This document shows positions 36,852 through 48,300 of a stretch of DNA of 64,000 nucleotides, piece after piece (position 1 is the stretch's first letter; every line of letters begins with the position of its first letter). Under the pieces are notes generated by a model. It ran no database searches, was not told the origin of the DNA, and was given only the letters and a program-made list of their open reading frames with translations. A program made the translations under genes and the position numbers. The stretch is from Bacteroidetes bacterium B1(2017). GTDB lineage: Bacteria > Bacteroidota > Bacteroidia > UKL13-3. Location of the stretch: positions 273,098 to 337,097 of the forward strand of contig NKJG01000002.1 of the NCBI GenBank assembly GCA_002256395.1, in the 5' to 3' direction.

Positions 36852-39589
36852 TATTTAAGGCGGTATAAGTTTAGTTTATTATTTTCATCAGCAAAGATGA
36901 GCCAATTGTCGGCCTCATTAAATAGGTTTCCAATTACAAATGGCCCAGAAGTATTAATTGGAAAAGGCTTATAGGCCTCCCCTTTAGCATTTTCGACAGC
37001 AATTTTTCTATTAATTTGATCCCAATAAATTAGTTTTTGACCATTACCAATTGCACACCATTGCGGCTGCAGTGTGCTTCCTGAAAGTGATTTTCTCTCA
37101 CAAATAGTTGCACCTTGTTCATCTATAATTTGCACCTTTTCATTCCCTATTAGTAAAAATCCTTTTCGGCTAGAGGAGAGTGAAACTTGGACAAAATGAT
37201 GAAACCCAGCTGCTGGTAAAGTTTTTACCGTAATAGGCTTAGTACTTGAATAAGTAATGGTAATAAGTTGATTTGAATCTAATGCAGTTAACGTAAATAC
37301 TCCTGTATCCTTTGTGTCAATTTTGGCATCCAAGAATTGGTAATTGCTATCTAGTTTTATTTTTTCAATTGATTTCGCTTGGTTAGAAAGAAAATTTATT
37401 TTTCCTTTTTCATTTAATGACCAGTACACTTGTTGCGAACCAAACATGAAATGTTGGATAGGTGTTTTTAGGTTCGGCCAAACTTCTTTTGGGTTCCAAT
37501 AAGGCAGTAAACGGCCTTGTGTATTATACGCCGAAACCTTATAAAAGATACCTGTAGCAAATAGTTGATAGTTTCTATCCTTATTAGGATCGATAACACT
37601 GACAGAGCAATTTGTCCCAGTTGGTATCCATACAGGCCAGCCAGAAATATTCACTCCTTTATCATCAATCATATAAATAAAATGACTAGAATTAAATACC
37701 CATTGGCGCTTCCCATTATTATATAAATCTACTTCCTCTATTTTTGAAATAATTTGGTCGTCGATAGCTTTCTTCCATAATATTTTCCCTTCCCTGTCAA
37801 TCATATATACTTGTTTTCGGGCATCTTGAGTTAAGATTACTTGCGACCCCAAGGAGTAATTATAGACCACTTGAGGTTGTATAATCATATTTGTATCAAG
37901 TTGAATTGCCCAAACCTGTTCGGTTTTTTCGGCTTTTGAGATATTAAAGTGGGTATAGATTTGTGTGGCAAAAATCTTATCGTTACTACCAGCAAACTGA
38001 ATAGCCATGCGATGTGCACGTTTAAATGCTCCCATATTTTGATTCACAATACTAAACCAATCATTATTCAAAAAATTAAGTGCATATTTAGGTGCATGAT
38101 CATTCATGATTAATATCTCCAAATTTGAATTTGGAGATAACTTTCTTTCAAAATCTTTATAATGTTCTTGCTTGGAAAGCAGTTTTTGCTGAGCCCAACG
38201 TAAACGCATAACATGCAATATTTGAGGGTTATTGGCAAAGTAAAAATACCCATTTGATTGAATGTAATAATTTGCTTCTAGGCCTTCAAATAAATCAGTG
38301 AAATAAAACTTTAAAGCATCGCCAAAATAAGCTCTAGGGATTATTCCATATTGAATTGTATCTGCCTTTTTAGCAATCGTATCAGAGGCAAATTTTCTTT
38401 TTACAGATCTTTCCATTTCAGCCAAAAGTGTTTCCATCCCGGGTGCATCGCTTACTTCTACGGCCATTACATAACAGCTATCTTTCCATAAGCCTGGTTC
38501 GTCAATTGATAAAATGGCTGCATGATTTGCGAATTTCGAGGCTAGCTTTTCAGCAAATGGATATTGCAATGACCTCTCTATACTATCAATATAGTTTTTG
38601 TAAGGCATGAACAATTTTCTGCTCAACAAATATTCATTTACATTTTTGTAAAAGGCTGGATACCCATTAAATCCTAAGGTATAAGCAAAATGAATTCCAT
38701 CAGGAATATTTGCTCTTAAATTGTTTTCAATAGGTGCTTGGGAGTTTAATAAGTCTAAATATTGAAAATTCGTTTCATGTGTTTGTGCGGCACCTTTTAA
38801 TAGTAGTTCCTCGTCATCGTACTCCACATTATAAACAGCTCTTTCAGCAAAATTTCCAAGAATAGAAAATGATTGCTGGTAATTTTCACTACAGGTGCTT
38901 TGGATTAGGCTTGGCAAATTTTTATAATTAAAATAAATATTTAAACCATCCCCGCTATTCTTAACAAATGCGAGTTTATCCTCAATTGAAGGGTCATTGT
39001 TAAATTGATTTATTTTTTGCAATGCAAGTTCAACCAAGGTTCCATCTGGCGAAAACAGCATAAGTTTACTTTTGAAAGCTATTGTAAAATGGGTGCCGTC
39101 ATTAAAATCTGTAAAGTCAAATAACTCCTCGTTCATAAACTTTCGTTTCGAAAGCTTGTACCTATTGGGGAAATGTGTTTGAAAAAATGCAAACGCATTA
39201 CTTGGCTCAACTTCTTTAAGTGTTTGAACGGCCATAAAAAAGCCAACACTTTTGTTTGAAAACGTATGAAAAGAATAAGTTGCCTGGCCCTTACTAAACC
39301 ATTCCTCCATTGTTTCATTGGTTTTCAATAAACTGTCGTAATAGTTTACTTGTGAATAAAAATTCGAAATTTGTTCGTTTAATAATAACCGATCCAGAAA
39401 GGTTGGGTCATCCAAATTTTTTAAATCTGTACTACTGTTTTTCGATTCAATTATTATTGCCGCATTATCAGGTACTATTTGAATTGGCTTAATACTTTTA
39501 TCTTCAATTTGCGCAAAATAAAGATATATCCCCAATGCTATTGCAATGGAAACTACTATACTTAATATGCTCAATAACTGCTTATTCAT
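36851..39589 (-). CDS. Large membrane-anchored hypothetical protein with C-terminal propeller-like region
   Basis: N-terminal TM anchor; PQQ-like repeats (VYMIDREGKILWKKAI, IYMIDDKGVNISGWP). Confidence 0.65.
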   Translation of the reverse strand: MNKQLLSILSIVVSIAIALGIYLYFAQIEDKSIKPIQIVPDNAAIIIESKNSSTDLKNLDDPTFLDRLLLNEQISNFYSQVNYYDSLLKTNETMEEWFSKGQATYSFHTFSNKSVGFFMAVQTLKEVEPSNAFAFFQTHFPNRYKLSKRKFMNEELFDFTDFNDGTHFTIAFKSKLMLFSPDGTLVELALQKINQFNNDPSIEDKLAFVKNSGDGLNIYFNYKNLPSLIQSTCSENYQQSFSILGNFAERAVYNVEYDDEELLLKGAAQTHETNFQYLDLLNSQAPIENNLRANIPDGIHFAYTLGFNGYPAFYKNVNEYLLSRKLFMPYKNYIDSIERSLQYPFAEKLASKFANHAAILSIDEPGLWKDSCYVMAVEVSDAPGMETLLAEMERSVKRKFASDTIAKKADTIQYGIIPRAYFGDALKFYFTDLFEGLEANYYIQSNGYFYFANNPQILHVMRLRWAQQKLLSKQEHYKDFERKLSPNSNLEILIMNDHAPKYALNFLNNDWFSIVNQNMGAFKRAHRMAIQFAGSNDKIFATQIYTHFNISKAEKTEQVWAIQLDTNMIIQPQVVYNYSLGSQVILTQDARKQVYMIDREGKILWKKAIDDQIISKIEEVDLYNNGKRQWVFNSSHFIYMIDDKGVNISGWPVWIPTGTNCSVSVIDPNKDRNYQLFATGIFYKVSAYNTQGRLLPYWNPKEVWPNLKTPIQHFMFGSQQVYWSLNEKGKINFLSNQAKSIEKIKLDSNYQFLDAKIDTKDTGVFTLTALDSNQLITITYSSTKPITVKTLPAAGFHHFVQVSLSSSRKGFLLIGNEKVQIIDEQGATICERKSLSGSTLQPQWCAIGNGQKLIYWDQINRKIAVENAKGEAYKPFPINTSGPFVIGNLFNEADNWLIFADENNKLNLYRLK

Positions 39590-39661
39590 AATATTCTTCG
39601 AAAATAATTTGTCAAATTCACATGTTACTTATAAATTGTTCACAAGTTCACACACATTCCT

Positions 39662-40162
39662 ATGAAACATACACATCGAATTTACACTCGTTTAGGCTTT
39701 TTACTAGCTGCTATTGGAGTTATTTTGGGAGCCTTTGGTAGCCATGTTTTAAAAGAATTAATTGGTGAAAGCGAGCTAAACACATTCGATACTGGTGTTA
39801 GGTATCAAATGATCCATGCATTGGCAATTATTATACTCTCCTTAAGTCATCGTAAATTTGATGAAAATAAGCTTGATCTTACCCTAGGTTTGTTCTTAGC
39901 TGGAATTTTAATTTTTTCTGGTAGTCTATACCTTTTAGCTACTCGTAGTATTTGGGGCGATGATTCCTATAGAATTATTGGTGCAATTACCCCCTTGGGA
40001 GGAATTGCCTTTATTAGTGGTTGGCTACTAATGTTTTTTAAGGGCTTTTTACCTGAGGAAAGTAAATTTGACGATTCCACGAGTTCGACACAATCAAGTT
40101 CAAGCCGTAAACATCGCAAACATCGCAGTAGTAGCTCCTCTTTAGAGGATGCTACGAAATAG
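39662..40162 (+). CDS. DUF423 family membrane protein with Ser/basic tail
   Basis: LLAAIGVILGAFGSHVLKELI...ITPLGGIAFISGWLLM; tail SSTQSSSSRKHRKHRSSSSSLEDATK. Confidence 0.85.
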   Translation: MKHTHRIYTRLGFLLAAIGVILGAFGSHVLKELIGESELNTFDTGVRYQMIHALAIIILSLSHRKFDENKLDLTLGLFLAGILIFSGSLYLLATRSIWGDDSYRIIGAITPLGGIAFISGWLLMFFKGFLPEESKFDDSTSSTQSSSSRKHRKHRSSSSSLEDATK

Positions 40163-40179
40163 TTTTTGTTGCTTAAATC

Positions 40180-40977
40180 TTAATGGTCGGCTGTTTTGCT
40201 TTTCGAAAAAAGGCTTTTAACCTTAACTGCCGGTACCCAAATTTTAGAGAGCATATATTTTAATGGGCTTTCCTTCTTAACGTGCCACACCGTAGTTCTG
40301 CTTGATTCTATTGGCTCTTGATGGATTGTATAGGCATATGCTGCAATAGATGTCCGGTATTTTCCTTCAGGAAAATTAATTGGATCATAGCCGTGCAAAG
40401 TGTAGCTCCTACAATGCATTATGGCCAACCTGTTAAAAGGAACATCCACTTCTGTTTTCACTCCACTTCTGCTATCCTCTAAACGCAATTCACCACCATA
40501 TTCTTTTTTCCAATCTTTATTGATATACAATAATAGATTTAAATTTCTATACCAATTATCATGTAAAGGGTGGTAATTAAAGTCGGCATGCATATCTAAA
40601 AAACTGCCTTTTTTTCCTTGATGAATGCCTCCACCATAAAAGGTAGGGTCAATAAAAACTTCTTCTTTTGTGATGTATGAAATTAGGCTGGAAAATCTTG
40701 GATTTATAAGGTCCTCATGCAATTCTCTAAACAAGCCTCCCATTTCGTAATACTTACTTTTTTCAAATTTATTCTTCGCAAAAACATAATCCGCACTTGG
40801 CGTTTCTATTTCAGGTATTTGATTATAAAGCTCTGTTAGTTTTTCGGCATCGCAAATTTCATCAATACCAATATGTGGGAAAGGAACTGCCTCTAAGAAC
40901 TGCTTACGGAATTTATCTTTATTTGCCTCTAAATAATCAAAACGAATCATTTTTTTTTGCTTTAAGTGTGTAGGCAA
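40180..40977 (-). CDS. 2OG-Fe(II) oxygenase family protein
   Basis: LDMHADFNYHP (HxD), CRSYTLHGYDP, KYRTSIAAYAYT (R). Confidence 0.82.
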   Translation of the reverse strand: MPTHLKQKKMIRFDYLEANKDKFRKQFLEAVPFPHIGIDEICDAEKLTELYNQIPEIETPSADYVFAKNKFEKSKYYEMGGLFRELHEDLINPRFSSLISYITKEEVFIDPTFYGGGIHQGKKGSFLDMHADFNYHPLHDNWYRNLNLLLYINKDWKKEYGGELRLEDSRSGVKTEVDVPFNRLAIMHCRSYTLHGYDPINFPEGKYRTSIAAYAYTIHQEPIESSRTTVWHVKKESPLKYMLSKIWVPAVKVKSLFSKSKTADH

Positions 40978-41063
40978 GTTTAATTCGTGAGCCCCTTTTT
41001 TTCAATGATATTTCTCATATGCTTAACAAAAATAAATCCTTGAAATAGCTTTTATATAATCTT

Positions 41064-42530
41064 CTAATACATATAAAAAGAGAAAACTCCTCTTCCACCA
41101 TTTGGGAAAATTCCTTCTAATGAAACTTGTCCTTTAGCTGTCTCCAAAATTTTAATTAAGGCCTCTGCGGTTTCGTATTCTTTACGATTAATTGCGGTAA
41201 TAATAAATCCTTCTTGAATACCCATACCAGCAATCTTTCCTTGGCGAATATTACTTACCCTATATCCGGTTTTGATGCCCAATTTATCTTTTTCTATTTT
41301 AGAAATGGGTTGAAAATCAGCGCCTAAAGATTCGGAGCTAATTGTTCCTTTTTTTAGTATAGCCGTATTCCCTTCCTTGTTAATGAGGCTAAGAGTTGTA
41401 AGTTCTTCTTTGCCATTTCTAAGGTAGGTCATTTTAATTTTATCACCAGGCCTCAAATAGGCAATTTGTTCATCGTAATTTGACTTGCTGTCAATATCCT
41501 TATCGTTTATTTTTATTAGCAAGTCTCCTGCCCTTATTCCCGATTTTTCGGCAGGTCCTTCAGGTAAAACAAAATCAACATATACTCCATGATTGTCGGT
41601 AATTTTCATCCGTTGAGCAATGGCTGCATCAATGTCTTTTACATCCATTCCTGTAAAGCCTCTTTGTACTTCTTTATAATCAACTAAATCTTTTACTATT
41701 TTGGCAACAATGTTTACAGGTATGGCAAATCCATAGCCATTGTATGAGCCTGTATTACTTGCAATAGCGGTATTAATTCCTACCAATTTACCTTCTAAAT
41801 CAACCAAAGCTCCTCCACTATTACCAGGGTTAATTGCAGCATCTGTTTGTATAAAACTCTCAATTGGAAATTGGTTGTTTACAATATTAATATTACGTCC
41901 TTTTGCACTTACAATACCTGCAGTTACGGTTGATGTTAAATTGAATGGATTACCTACTGCCAAAACCCACTCACCTACCTGTAATTGATCCGAATTCCCT
42001 AGTACAATATGAGGTAAATTACTGGCTTCAATCTTTAATAACGCAAGGTCTGTTGAGGGGTCTGATCCAATTACTTTTGCCTTATAAGATTGCTTATTAT
42101 TATTTGTTATAACCTCTATTTGATCAGCATTTTTTACAACATGAAGGTTTGTTACAATGTATCCATCGGAAGTTAATATTACACCTGAGCCCGAACTTGC
42201 TGTTGGCCCGCGTTGTCCAAAGAAATCCATTCCATTCCAAAAATCGAAAAAAGGATCTTGCTGATAAGCCCTTTGATTAGTGAGTGTTTTTATAAATACC
42301 ACACTATGAGTTGAGGCTTGCGATGCCTTCACAAAATCGGCACTGGCAAGGGAGTTACCTTTGTAGTTTACAGTAGAATATTCTTGATTTGCCTTAGATG
42401 CTGTTTCAAGAACAAGTACTTTAGATTGAAACTGGGTAATTAAAAGCGCTCCAGCTATACCGCCAATAAAGCCAAGTAATACAATGGTTACTTTTTTCAT
42501 ATACGATAATATAGATAAGGTTTTAAACAA
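41064..42530 (-). CDS. HtrA/DegP-like S1C serine protease with PDZ domains
   Basis: VTNLHVVKNAD, DPSTDLALLKI, AAINPGNSGGALVDLEG; two PDZ regions. Confidence 0.93.
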   Translation of the reverse strand: MFKTLSILSYMKKVTIVLLGFIGGIAGALLITQFQSKVLVLETASKANQEYSTVNYKGNSLASADFVKASQASTHSVVFIKTLTNQRAYQQDPFFDFWNGMDFFGQRGPTASSGSGVILTSDGYIVTNLHVVKNADQIEVITNNNKQSYKAKVIGSDPSTDLALLKIEASNLPHIVLGNSDQLQVGEWVLAVGNPFNLTSTVTAGIVSAKGRNINIVNNQFPIESFIQTDAAINPGNSGGALVDLEGKLVGINTAIASNTGSYNGYGFAIPVNIVAKIVKDLVDYKEVQRGFTGMDVKDIDAAIAQRMKITDNHGVYVDFVLPEGPAEKSGIRAGDLLIKINDKDIDSKSNYDEQIAYLRPGDKIKMTYLRNGKEELTTLSLINKEGNTAILKKGTISSESLGADFQPISKIEKDKLGIKTGYRVSNIRQGKIAGMGIQEGFIITAINRKEYETAEALIKILETAKGQVSLEGIFPNGGRGVFSFYMY

Positions 42531-42593
42531 ATTTATTGCCTAAACACAAAAACAATGCCTCTAGAATTGAGAATGAAAAATTGTCAGTTTCGT

Positions 42594-43733
42594 CTACTCA
42601 GTCACATTAATTTTCAAGGTAAGCGTTACCTCAGATTGTTTAGGGTCATTGGTAATTATTTTGATAGTTTTACTATCTGGACCTGCCATATTTACCAAAG
42701 AAAAGGCTACTTTAAGTGTGGCAGATTTTCCTTTTGGAATTATGGTTTGCGAAAGCTCTGGATTAAGGCAACTGCAGGTTCTAACAATCCTTCTAATAAT
42801 TAAATCTTGTTTACCTTTGTTTGTAATGGTAAAGGTACCACTAGGCGAGTTAAATAAAGGCACATTACCTAAGTCAATCTCTGTTGAAGATAATACCATT
42901 TTTGGAGCCTTCTTTAAATCAGATTTTGTTAACTGACTAAAATCTTCCTTTACATTGGCAGTGACATAAAACTTTTTAACTGGCAAAGAATCATCGTTTG
43001 TGTAAATACGTATTTCACTTTTCGACATCCCATAATCAGGTGGATTCTTTGGATAATACTTAAGCTTAATACGCATATCTGTATTAGGAGGCATATTATC
43101 ATAAGGCTTAATAGCTTCAATATTTGCTGGAGCCTCTATTTTATATACATAAATGCGTTTATTACTCATGTTGTACAAGCCAATTTCCGAAGAATCATAC
43201 CCTGTTGTTTTAACATTATTAAAAGTAATAGCATTTGTAATTACTGCTACATTTCCATATTGATATTTATACGTGTCGGTAAAATTAAACTTAGATGCAT
43301 AAACATGCCCTTTAATAGTCAATGTTTGATTGGAAGGATTACCATCTGTTTCAACTAAAATTGTTTTATCAAATTCTCCCTGACGACCATCGGGGTCATA
43401 ACTAGCAATTACAACACCCGAATCTCCAGGTTGGATAGTAGTTCTAGTATAGGTAGTATTTGTGCAGCCACAACTTGTTACAACATTCTTTATAGTTAAT
43501 GGACCTGAACCTAAATTTACAAAATGAAAATCATGGTAAACTCTACCCCCTTTTTCATTGATATTGCCAAAATTAAACTTAAGGTAATCAAATTGAATTA
43601 CGCCAAAACCTTCCTTTGATGGCTGCTCAATAGCTGTTTTTGGAACTTTGGTGTCTTTCTTTTTTTGTGCTTGAACTTGAATAATAGAAAATATAATTAT
43701 TCCTACTAAAGCTACGTATTTTTTTGTGGTCAT
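42594..43733 (-). CDS. DUF1573 domain-containing secreted protein
   Basis: FDYLKFNFGNINEKGGRVYHDFHFVNLGSGPLTIKNVVTSCGCTNTTYTRTTIQPGDSG typical DUF1573; second Cys-containing repeat RTCSCLNPEL. Confidence 0.87.
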   Translation of the reverse strand: MTTKKYVALVGIIIFSIIQVQAQKKKDTKVPKTAIEQPSKEGFGVIQFDYLKFNFGNINEKGGRVYHDFHFVNLGSGPLTIKNVVTSCGCTNTTYTRTTIQPGDSGVVIASYDPDGRQGEFDKTILVETDGNPSNQTLTIKGHVYASKFNFTDTYKYQYGNVAVITNAITFNNVKTTGYDSSEIGLYNMSNKRIYVYKIEAPANIEAIKPYDNMPPNTDMRIKLKYYPKNPPDYGMSKSEIRIYTNDDSLPVKKFYVTANVKEDFSQLTKSDLKKAPKMVLSSTEIDLGNVPLFNSPSGTFTITNKGKQDLIIRRIVRTCSCLNPELSQTIIPKGKSATLKVAFSLVNMAGPDSKTIKIITNDPKQSEVTLTLKINVTE

Positions 43734-43788
43734 CTGTGTTTCCTTATAACTACTTGATTAATTCTTTTGCAATATCGTTGCATGAAGT

Positions 43789-44574
43789 TTAAATTTCAAA
43801 CTTATCTGCGTCTAAACCAACGGGGAAAGTTTCTCTATATTTTACCAAATCCTCTTTAGATAATGAAATTGTAGCTGTTTCTATCCCCTTATTATTCGAA
43901 TATACCACATTCCCTAAAGCATCAACTACCTGCGAATCACCAGAATGATAGATTTCAGATCCATCTGCACCAACTCTATTTACCGCCACAACATAACTTT
44001 GGTTTTCAATTGCTCTCGCTTGAGCCAAAAGTTTCCAATGCAAGGCTCGGCGCTCTGGCCAATTAGCCACAAAAATTAATAGGTCGTAATTAAATTCAGG
44101 TGTTTTTCTAATCCAAACTGGAAACCTAAGGTCATAACAAACAAAGGGGGCAATATTCCAACCTTTATAGGCTATCAACAACCTTATACTTCCTTTCGAA
44201 TAATGCTTTTGTTCCTCGCCCATTCTAAACAAATGAGACTTATCGTAATACAATAAAGTGCCATTTGGTTCAGCCCAAATAAACCTATTAAAATACTTCT
44301 CACCTTCTTTAATCATAAGGCTTCCACAAACCGCAGCTTGAGTTTTTATTGCCCATTCCTTCATGCTCGAAACGGCATCCTCCTCCATGGTTTGAGCAAA
44401 TAAATGTGGTCTCATGCTAAAACCAGTGCTAAACATCTCGGGTAAAACTATGATATCAGTAGTGTTCTTAAGCTTCAATACCTCATTCGCAAAATTGTCT
44501 AAATTAGCCTTTGAATCCTCCCAAACAAGGTCGCTTTGAATTAAACTTACTCTTAATTTAGCTGCTATTTCCAT
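43789..44574 (-). CDS. Nitrilase/omega-amidase family carbon-nitrogen hydrolase
   Basis: VLPEMFSTGFSM, YDKSHLFRMGEE, APFVCYDLRFPVW (E-K-C triad). Confidence 0.92.
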   Translation of the reverse strand: MEIAAKLRVSLIQSDLVWEDSKANLDNFANEVLKLKNTTDIIVLPEMFSTGFSMRPHLFAQTMEEDAVSSMKEWAIKTQAAVCGSLMIKEGEKYFNRFIWAEPNGTLLYYDKSHLFRMGEEQKHYSKGSIRLLIAYKGWNIAPFVCYDLRFPVWIRKTPEFNYDLLIFVANWPERRALHWKLLAQARAIENQSYVVAVNRVGADGSEIYHSGDSQVVDALGNVVYSNNKGIETATISLSKEDLVKYRETFPVGLDADKFEI

Positions 44575-44633
44575 GTTTCAATGATACATAAACCCTGTGA
44601 ATGAATCCAATTAAGTTTGAAATAGGATAAACC

Positions 44634-45341
44634 CTAAAACTTTATACTATTTACAAGGTTAACAAATTCAAAGATGCCTTCTACAGCAGTTTTCTGAATG
44701 TGTGTAAGCTTTTGATTATTTATAAACGGCATGGGCTTTGGATCAATAATAAATAGTGGCTTATTGGTATCAAAGTACTGAACCAAACCCGCTGCTGGAT
44801 ATACTTGCAAGGAGGTTCCAATAATTAAAAAGATATCTGCCTTTGACACAATGCTTGCTGCCGGTTCTATCATAGGTACTGCCTCTCCAAACCAAACAAT
44901 ATGTGGTCGTAACTGACTACCTAATTCACACGTATCTCCTAAATTTAGGCTTGGGCCTTTAATTGGGTAGATTAATTTAGGATTTGCGGTACTCCTACTT
45001 TTATTTAATTGGCCATGCAAATGTAAAATTGTTGAACTTCCGGCACGTTCATGCAAATCATCCACATTTTGGGTGACAATGTCTACTTCAAATTCTTTTT
45101 CAAGGTCTGCTAAAGCCAAATGAGCTTTATTTGGACTTGCATTATGGGCAGCAATCCTGCGTAAATTATAGAATTCGAGCACTTTTTCTTTGTCTCTATG
45201 CCATGCCTCAGGAGTTGCAACTTCCTCTATTTTATGACCTTCCCATAGCCCATCACTATCTCTAAAAGTCTGCAATCCACTTTCTGCGCTTATACCAGCA
45301 CCGCTTAAAACAACTATTCGGGGTTTATTTTTGTCTATCAT
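44634..45341 (-). CDS. Sir2 family NAD-dependent protein deacylase
   Basis: VVLSGAGISAESGLQTFRDSDGLW; TQNVDDLHERAGSS; LHLHGQL; GTSLQVYPAAGL. Confidence 0.93.
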   Translation of the reverse strand: MIDKNKPRIVVLSGAGISAESGLQTFRDSDGLWEGHKIEEVATPEAWHRDKEKVLEFYNLRRIAAHNASPNKAHLALADLEKEFEVDIVTQNVDDLHERAGSSTILHLHGQLNKSRSTANPKLIYPIKGPSLNLGDTCELGSQLRPHIVWFGEAVPMIEPAASIVSKADIFLIIGTSLQVYPAAGLVQYFDTNKPLFIIDPKPMPFINNQKLTHIQKTAVEGIFEFVNLVNSIKF

Positions 45342-45364
45342 TTAGTTATATTTACCTGATTTTT

Positions 45365-48300
45365 TTGAAAACAGCCACAAAATATAAAAGGATATTCCTT
45401 CCGCTTTTTCTGAATTGCCTGTTATTACTAGCATTTCAGAAGGAAAGTCGTGCATCCTTACCAATAAAATCGGCCATTCAATTTACAGAAAACAAGGGAC
45501 AATGGCAAGAGAATGTTCTCTTTAAAGCAGATATTCCTATTGGAAATATTTTTATTGAAAAAAATTGCCTCACCTATTTGTTTATTGATAAAGAAGCAAC
45601 TCATGAATACCAACATGGTAAGGATATTAAGTCGGTTCATTTCCATTCTGTGAAAGTGTATTTTCAAAATTCCAATCCTAATCCAGGTATTGAAAAAACG
45701 AATAAGAGCGATGAGTATTACAATTATTTTGTAAGCGATCAAAGCAAATGGGCCTCTTTTGTGTATGCGTATAAAAGAATAGTTCTAAAAAATATTTATC
45801 CGAAAACAGATTTAGAAATTATCTCCAAACCAGATGGAATAAAGATAAATTTTGTTTTACAAGCAGGTGCTGACCCAAGTAAAATTCAATTAAAGTACGA
45901 AGGAGCCGATGAACTTTTTATCAAAGAAAATCAACTTCATGTAAAAACAAGCTTGGGCGAAATGATAGAATCTGCGCCTGTAAGTTATCAGCAAATTGGT
46001 CAAACACAAAAAGCTATTTCAACCCAATATACACTTCAAAACAACACGCTTGGCTTTAAGCTAAAAACTAAAAACACCTACCTTCCAATTACCATTGACC
46101 CCGATGTAATTTTTGGAACCTATATGGGCAGTGCGGCTGATAATTTTGGGTTTGCCGCTAGTTATGATACTTCTGGTAATGCCTACGGTGCAGGAACAGT
46201 TTATGCTGCCAATTTTCCCTTTACTACTGGTGCCTACGATGTAAGTTTTAATGGAGGAAGTGCAGCTAATAACGAGTATGCTAGAGATGCCTTTATTGCC
46301 AAGTTCAATCCCTCAGGTTCGGCTCTTATATTTGGAACATTTTTAGGTGGTAGTGATAATGAACAACCTCATAGTGTAACCATAGTTAATGGGGAGATTT
46401 TTGTTTTTGGAACAACCTACTCATCTAATTTTCCTACTACGTTTGCTGCACTCGATAGATCTTACAATGGAGGTGCCGATATTTTCGTTTTAAAATTAAA
46501 TAGCTCTGGTAGCTCTCTTATTGCCTCTACCTTTATTGGAGGTACAAATGATGATGGAATTAATGGAGAGTCGCACTATGGATTTCCCGCGCAATCACAC
46601 GATTTGCCGTATAATTATGCCGATTGGTTTAGAGGGGAAGTATTAGCAGATTTAACTGGGAATATTTATATAACTACTTGTACAAAATCTACTCAAGCGC
46701 AAGGTTTGCCCATTGTAAATGCAAACCAATTTTCGTTTGGTGGAGGTAATCAAGATGCCTATTTTATTAAACTCACCAATTCTTTAAGCTCTTTAATATT
46801 TGCTACCTACCTGGGAGGTACGGGCGACGAATCGGCTTATTCTGTGTGTGTAAATTCATTAAATGAACCAATAATAACTGGTGGTACAACAAGTTCTAGC
46901 TTGGCTTTTAATACAAGCACGTTTGGATACAGCGGCGATGTGGATGGTTTTATTGCTAAATACTCCAGCTCGGGTGTAAAACAACGGTTAATTTATTCAG
47001 GAACTGCTACCTACGATCAATCTTTTTTTGTTCAAACAGATGATATAAACAATATTTATATTTTGGGTCAAACCAATGGCAATATGCCCAAAAGCTCTGG
47101 AGTTTATGGAACTGCCAACGCCAAACAATTTCTTCAAAAATACAATTCTAGTTTAAGCACCTTACTTTTATCAACCACCTTTGGAAAGGCTGGGGCTGAA
47201 CCATCTATTTCGCCTTCTGCATTTCTAATTGATGTTTGCGGCCGCATATACGTAAGTGGCTGGGGAGGTGGAACAAATGAATCGTACCATTTTGGAATGG
47301 ATGATGTTACTGGTTTGGCAACAACTCCAGATGCTTTTCAAAAAAATACCGATGGCTCTGATTTTTATTTAATGGTATTGGCACCAAACTTTGGTAGCTT
47401 ATTATATGCAAGTTATTATGGAGGTACTTTTAGTCAAGAACATGTCGACGGAGGAACAAGTCATTTTGATAGATCGGGCGTAGTTTATCAAGCTGTTTGT
47501 GCGGGTTGCGGAGGTTTAAGCGACTTCCCCACTACTCCAACTGCCTACTCTAAAGTAAACCCTGGAAAGAGAGCGTATAATACAAATATTGGAGGATGTA
47601 ATCTGGGTATGTTTAAGTTTGATATGCGAACCTACATGATTCCTCCCAAATTTACCGATACTACTTTAACAATTATTGCTGGTCAAACATTAGATTATGA
47701 TTTTTTTACAACAGATGCAGGTGGCGATAATTTAACCATAAGTTTTACTGGCGACATTTTAACCCGACCAATTAATCCAGCTGTAATTACTACAATTAAC
47801 AATGTTCCTGGTTTAATAGCAAGTAAATTACACTTTAGCACACTATGTAGCGATTACCCTTCTGATACAATTGTTATTGATGTAACAGTTACCGATGGTG
47901 CATGCCCAGCGCCAAATGAAATTTATGGTAAAATAAAAATTGTTTTACGGTCTGAACCTATTCCAGCTCCTTTTCCAGAATGTATAAAAATTGTAAATGA
48001 TAATACGCTCCAATTAACCTGGATTAATGGTGCAGCAAACTCTGATTTTAAGAATTATCAACTATTAAGAAAAATAAATAATGGGCCATTAACTAGATTC
48101 GACTCTATTTCCAATCAGATAAAAACTTCTTATAAAGACTCTGTGGCTCCTGATAATTTAAACCAAAACTATTGCTACCAAATGGTAAGCCTAAATAGCT
48201 GTGGAAGGCCTGGCGATAGTTCTAGAGTCATTTGTAGCCTGCCTAAATCAGATACACTTGGTTCAAACTATTTTACCGGACTGCAAACAGAGTTGTTTGT

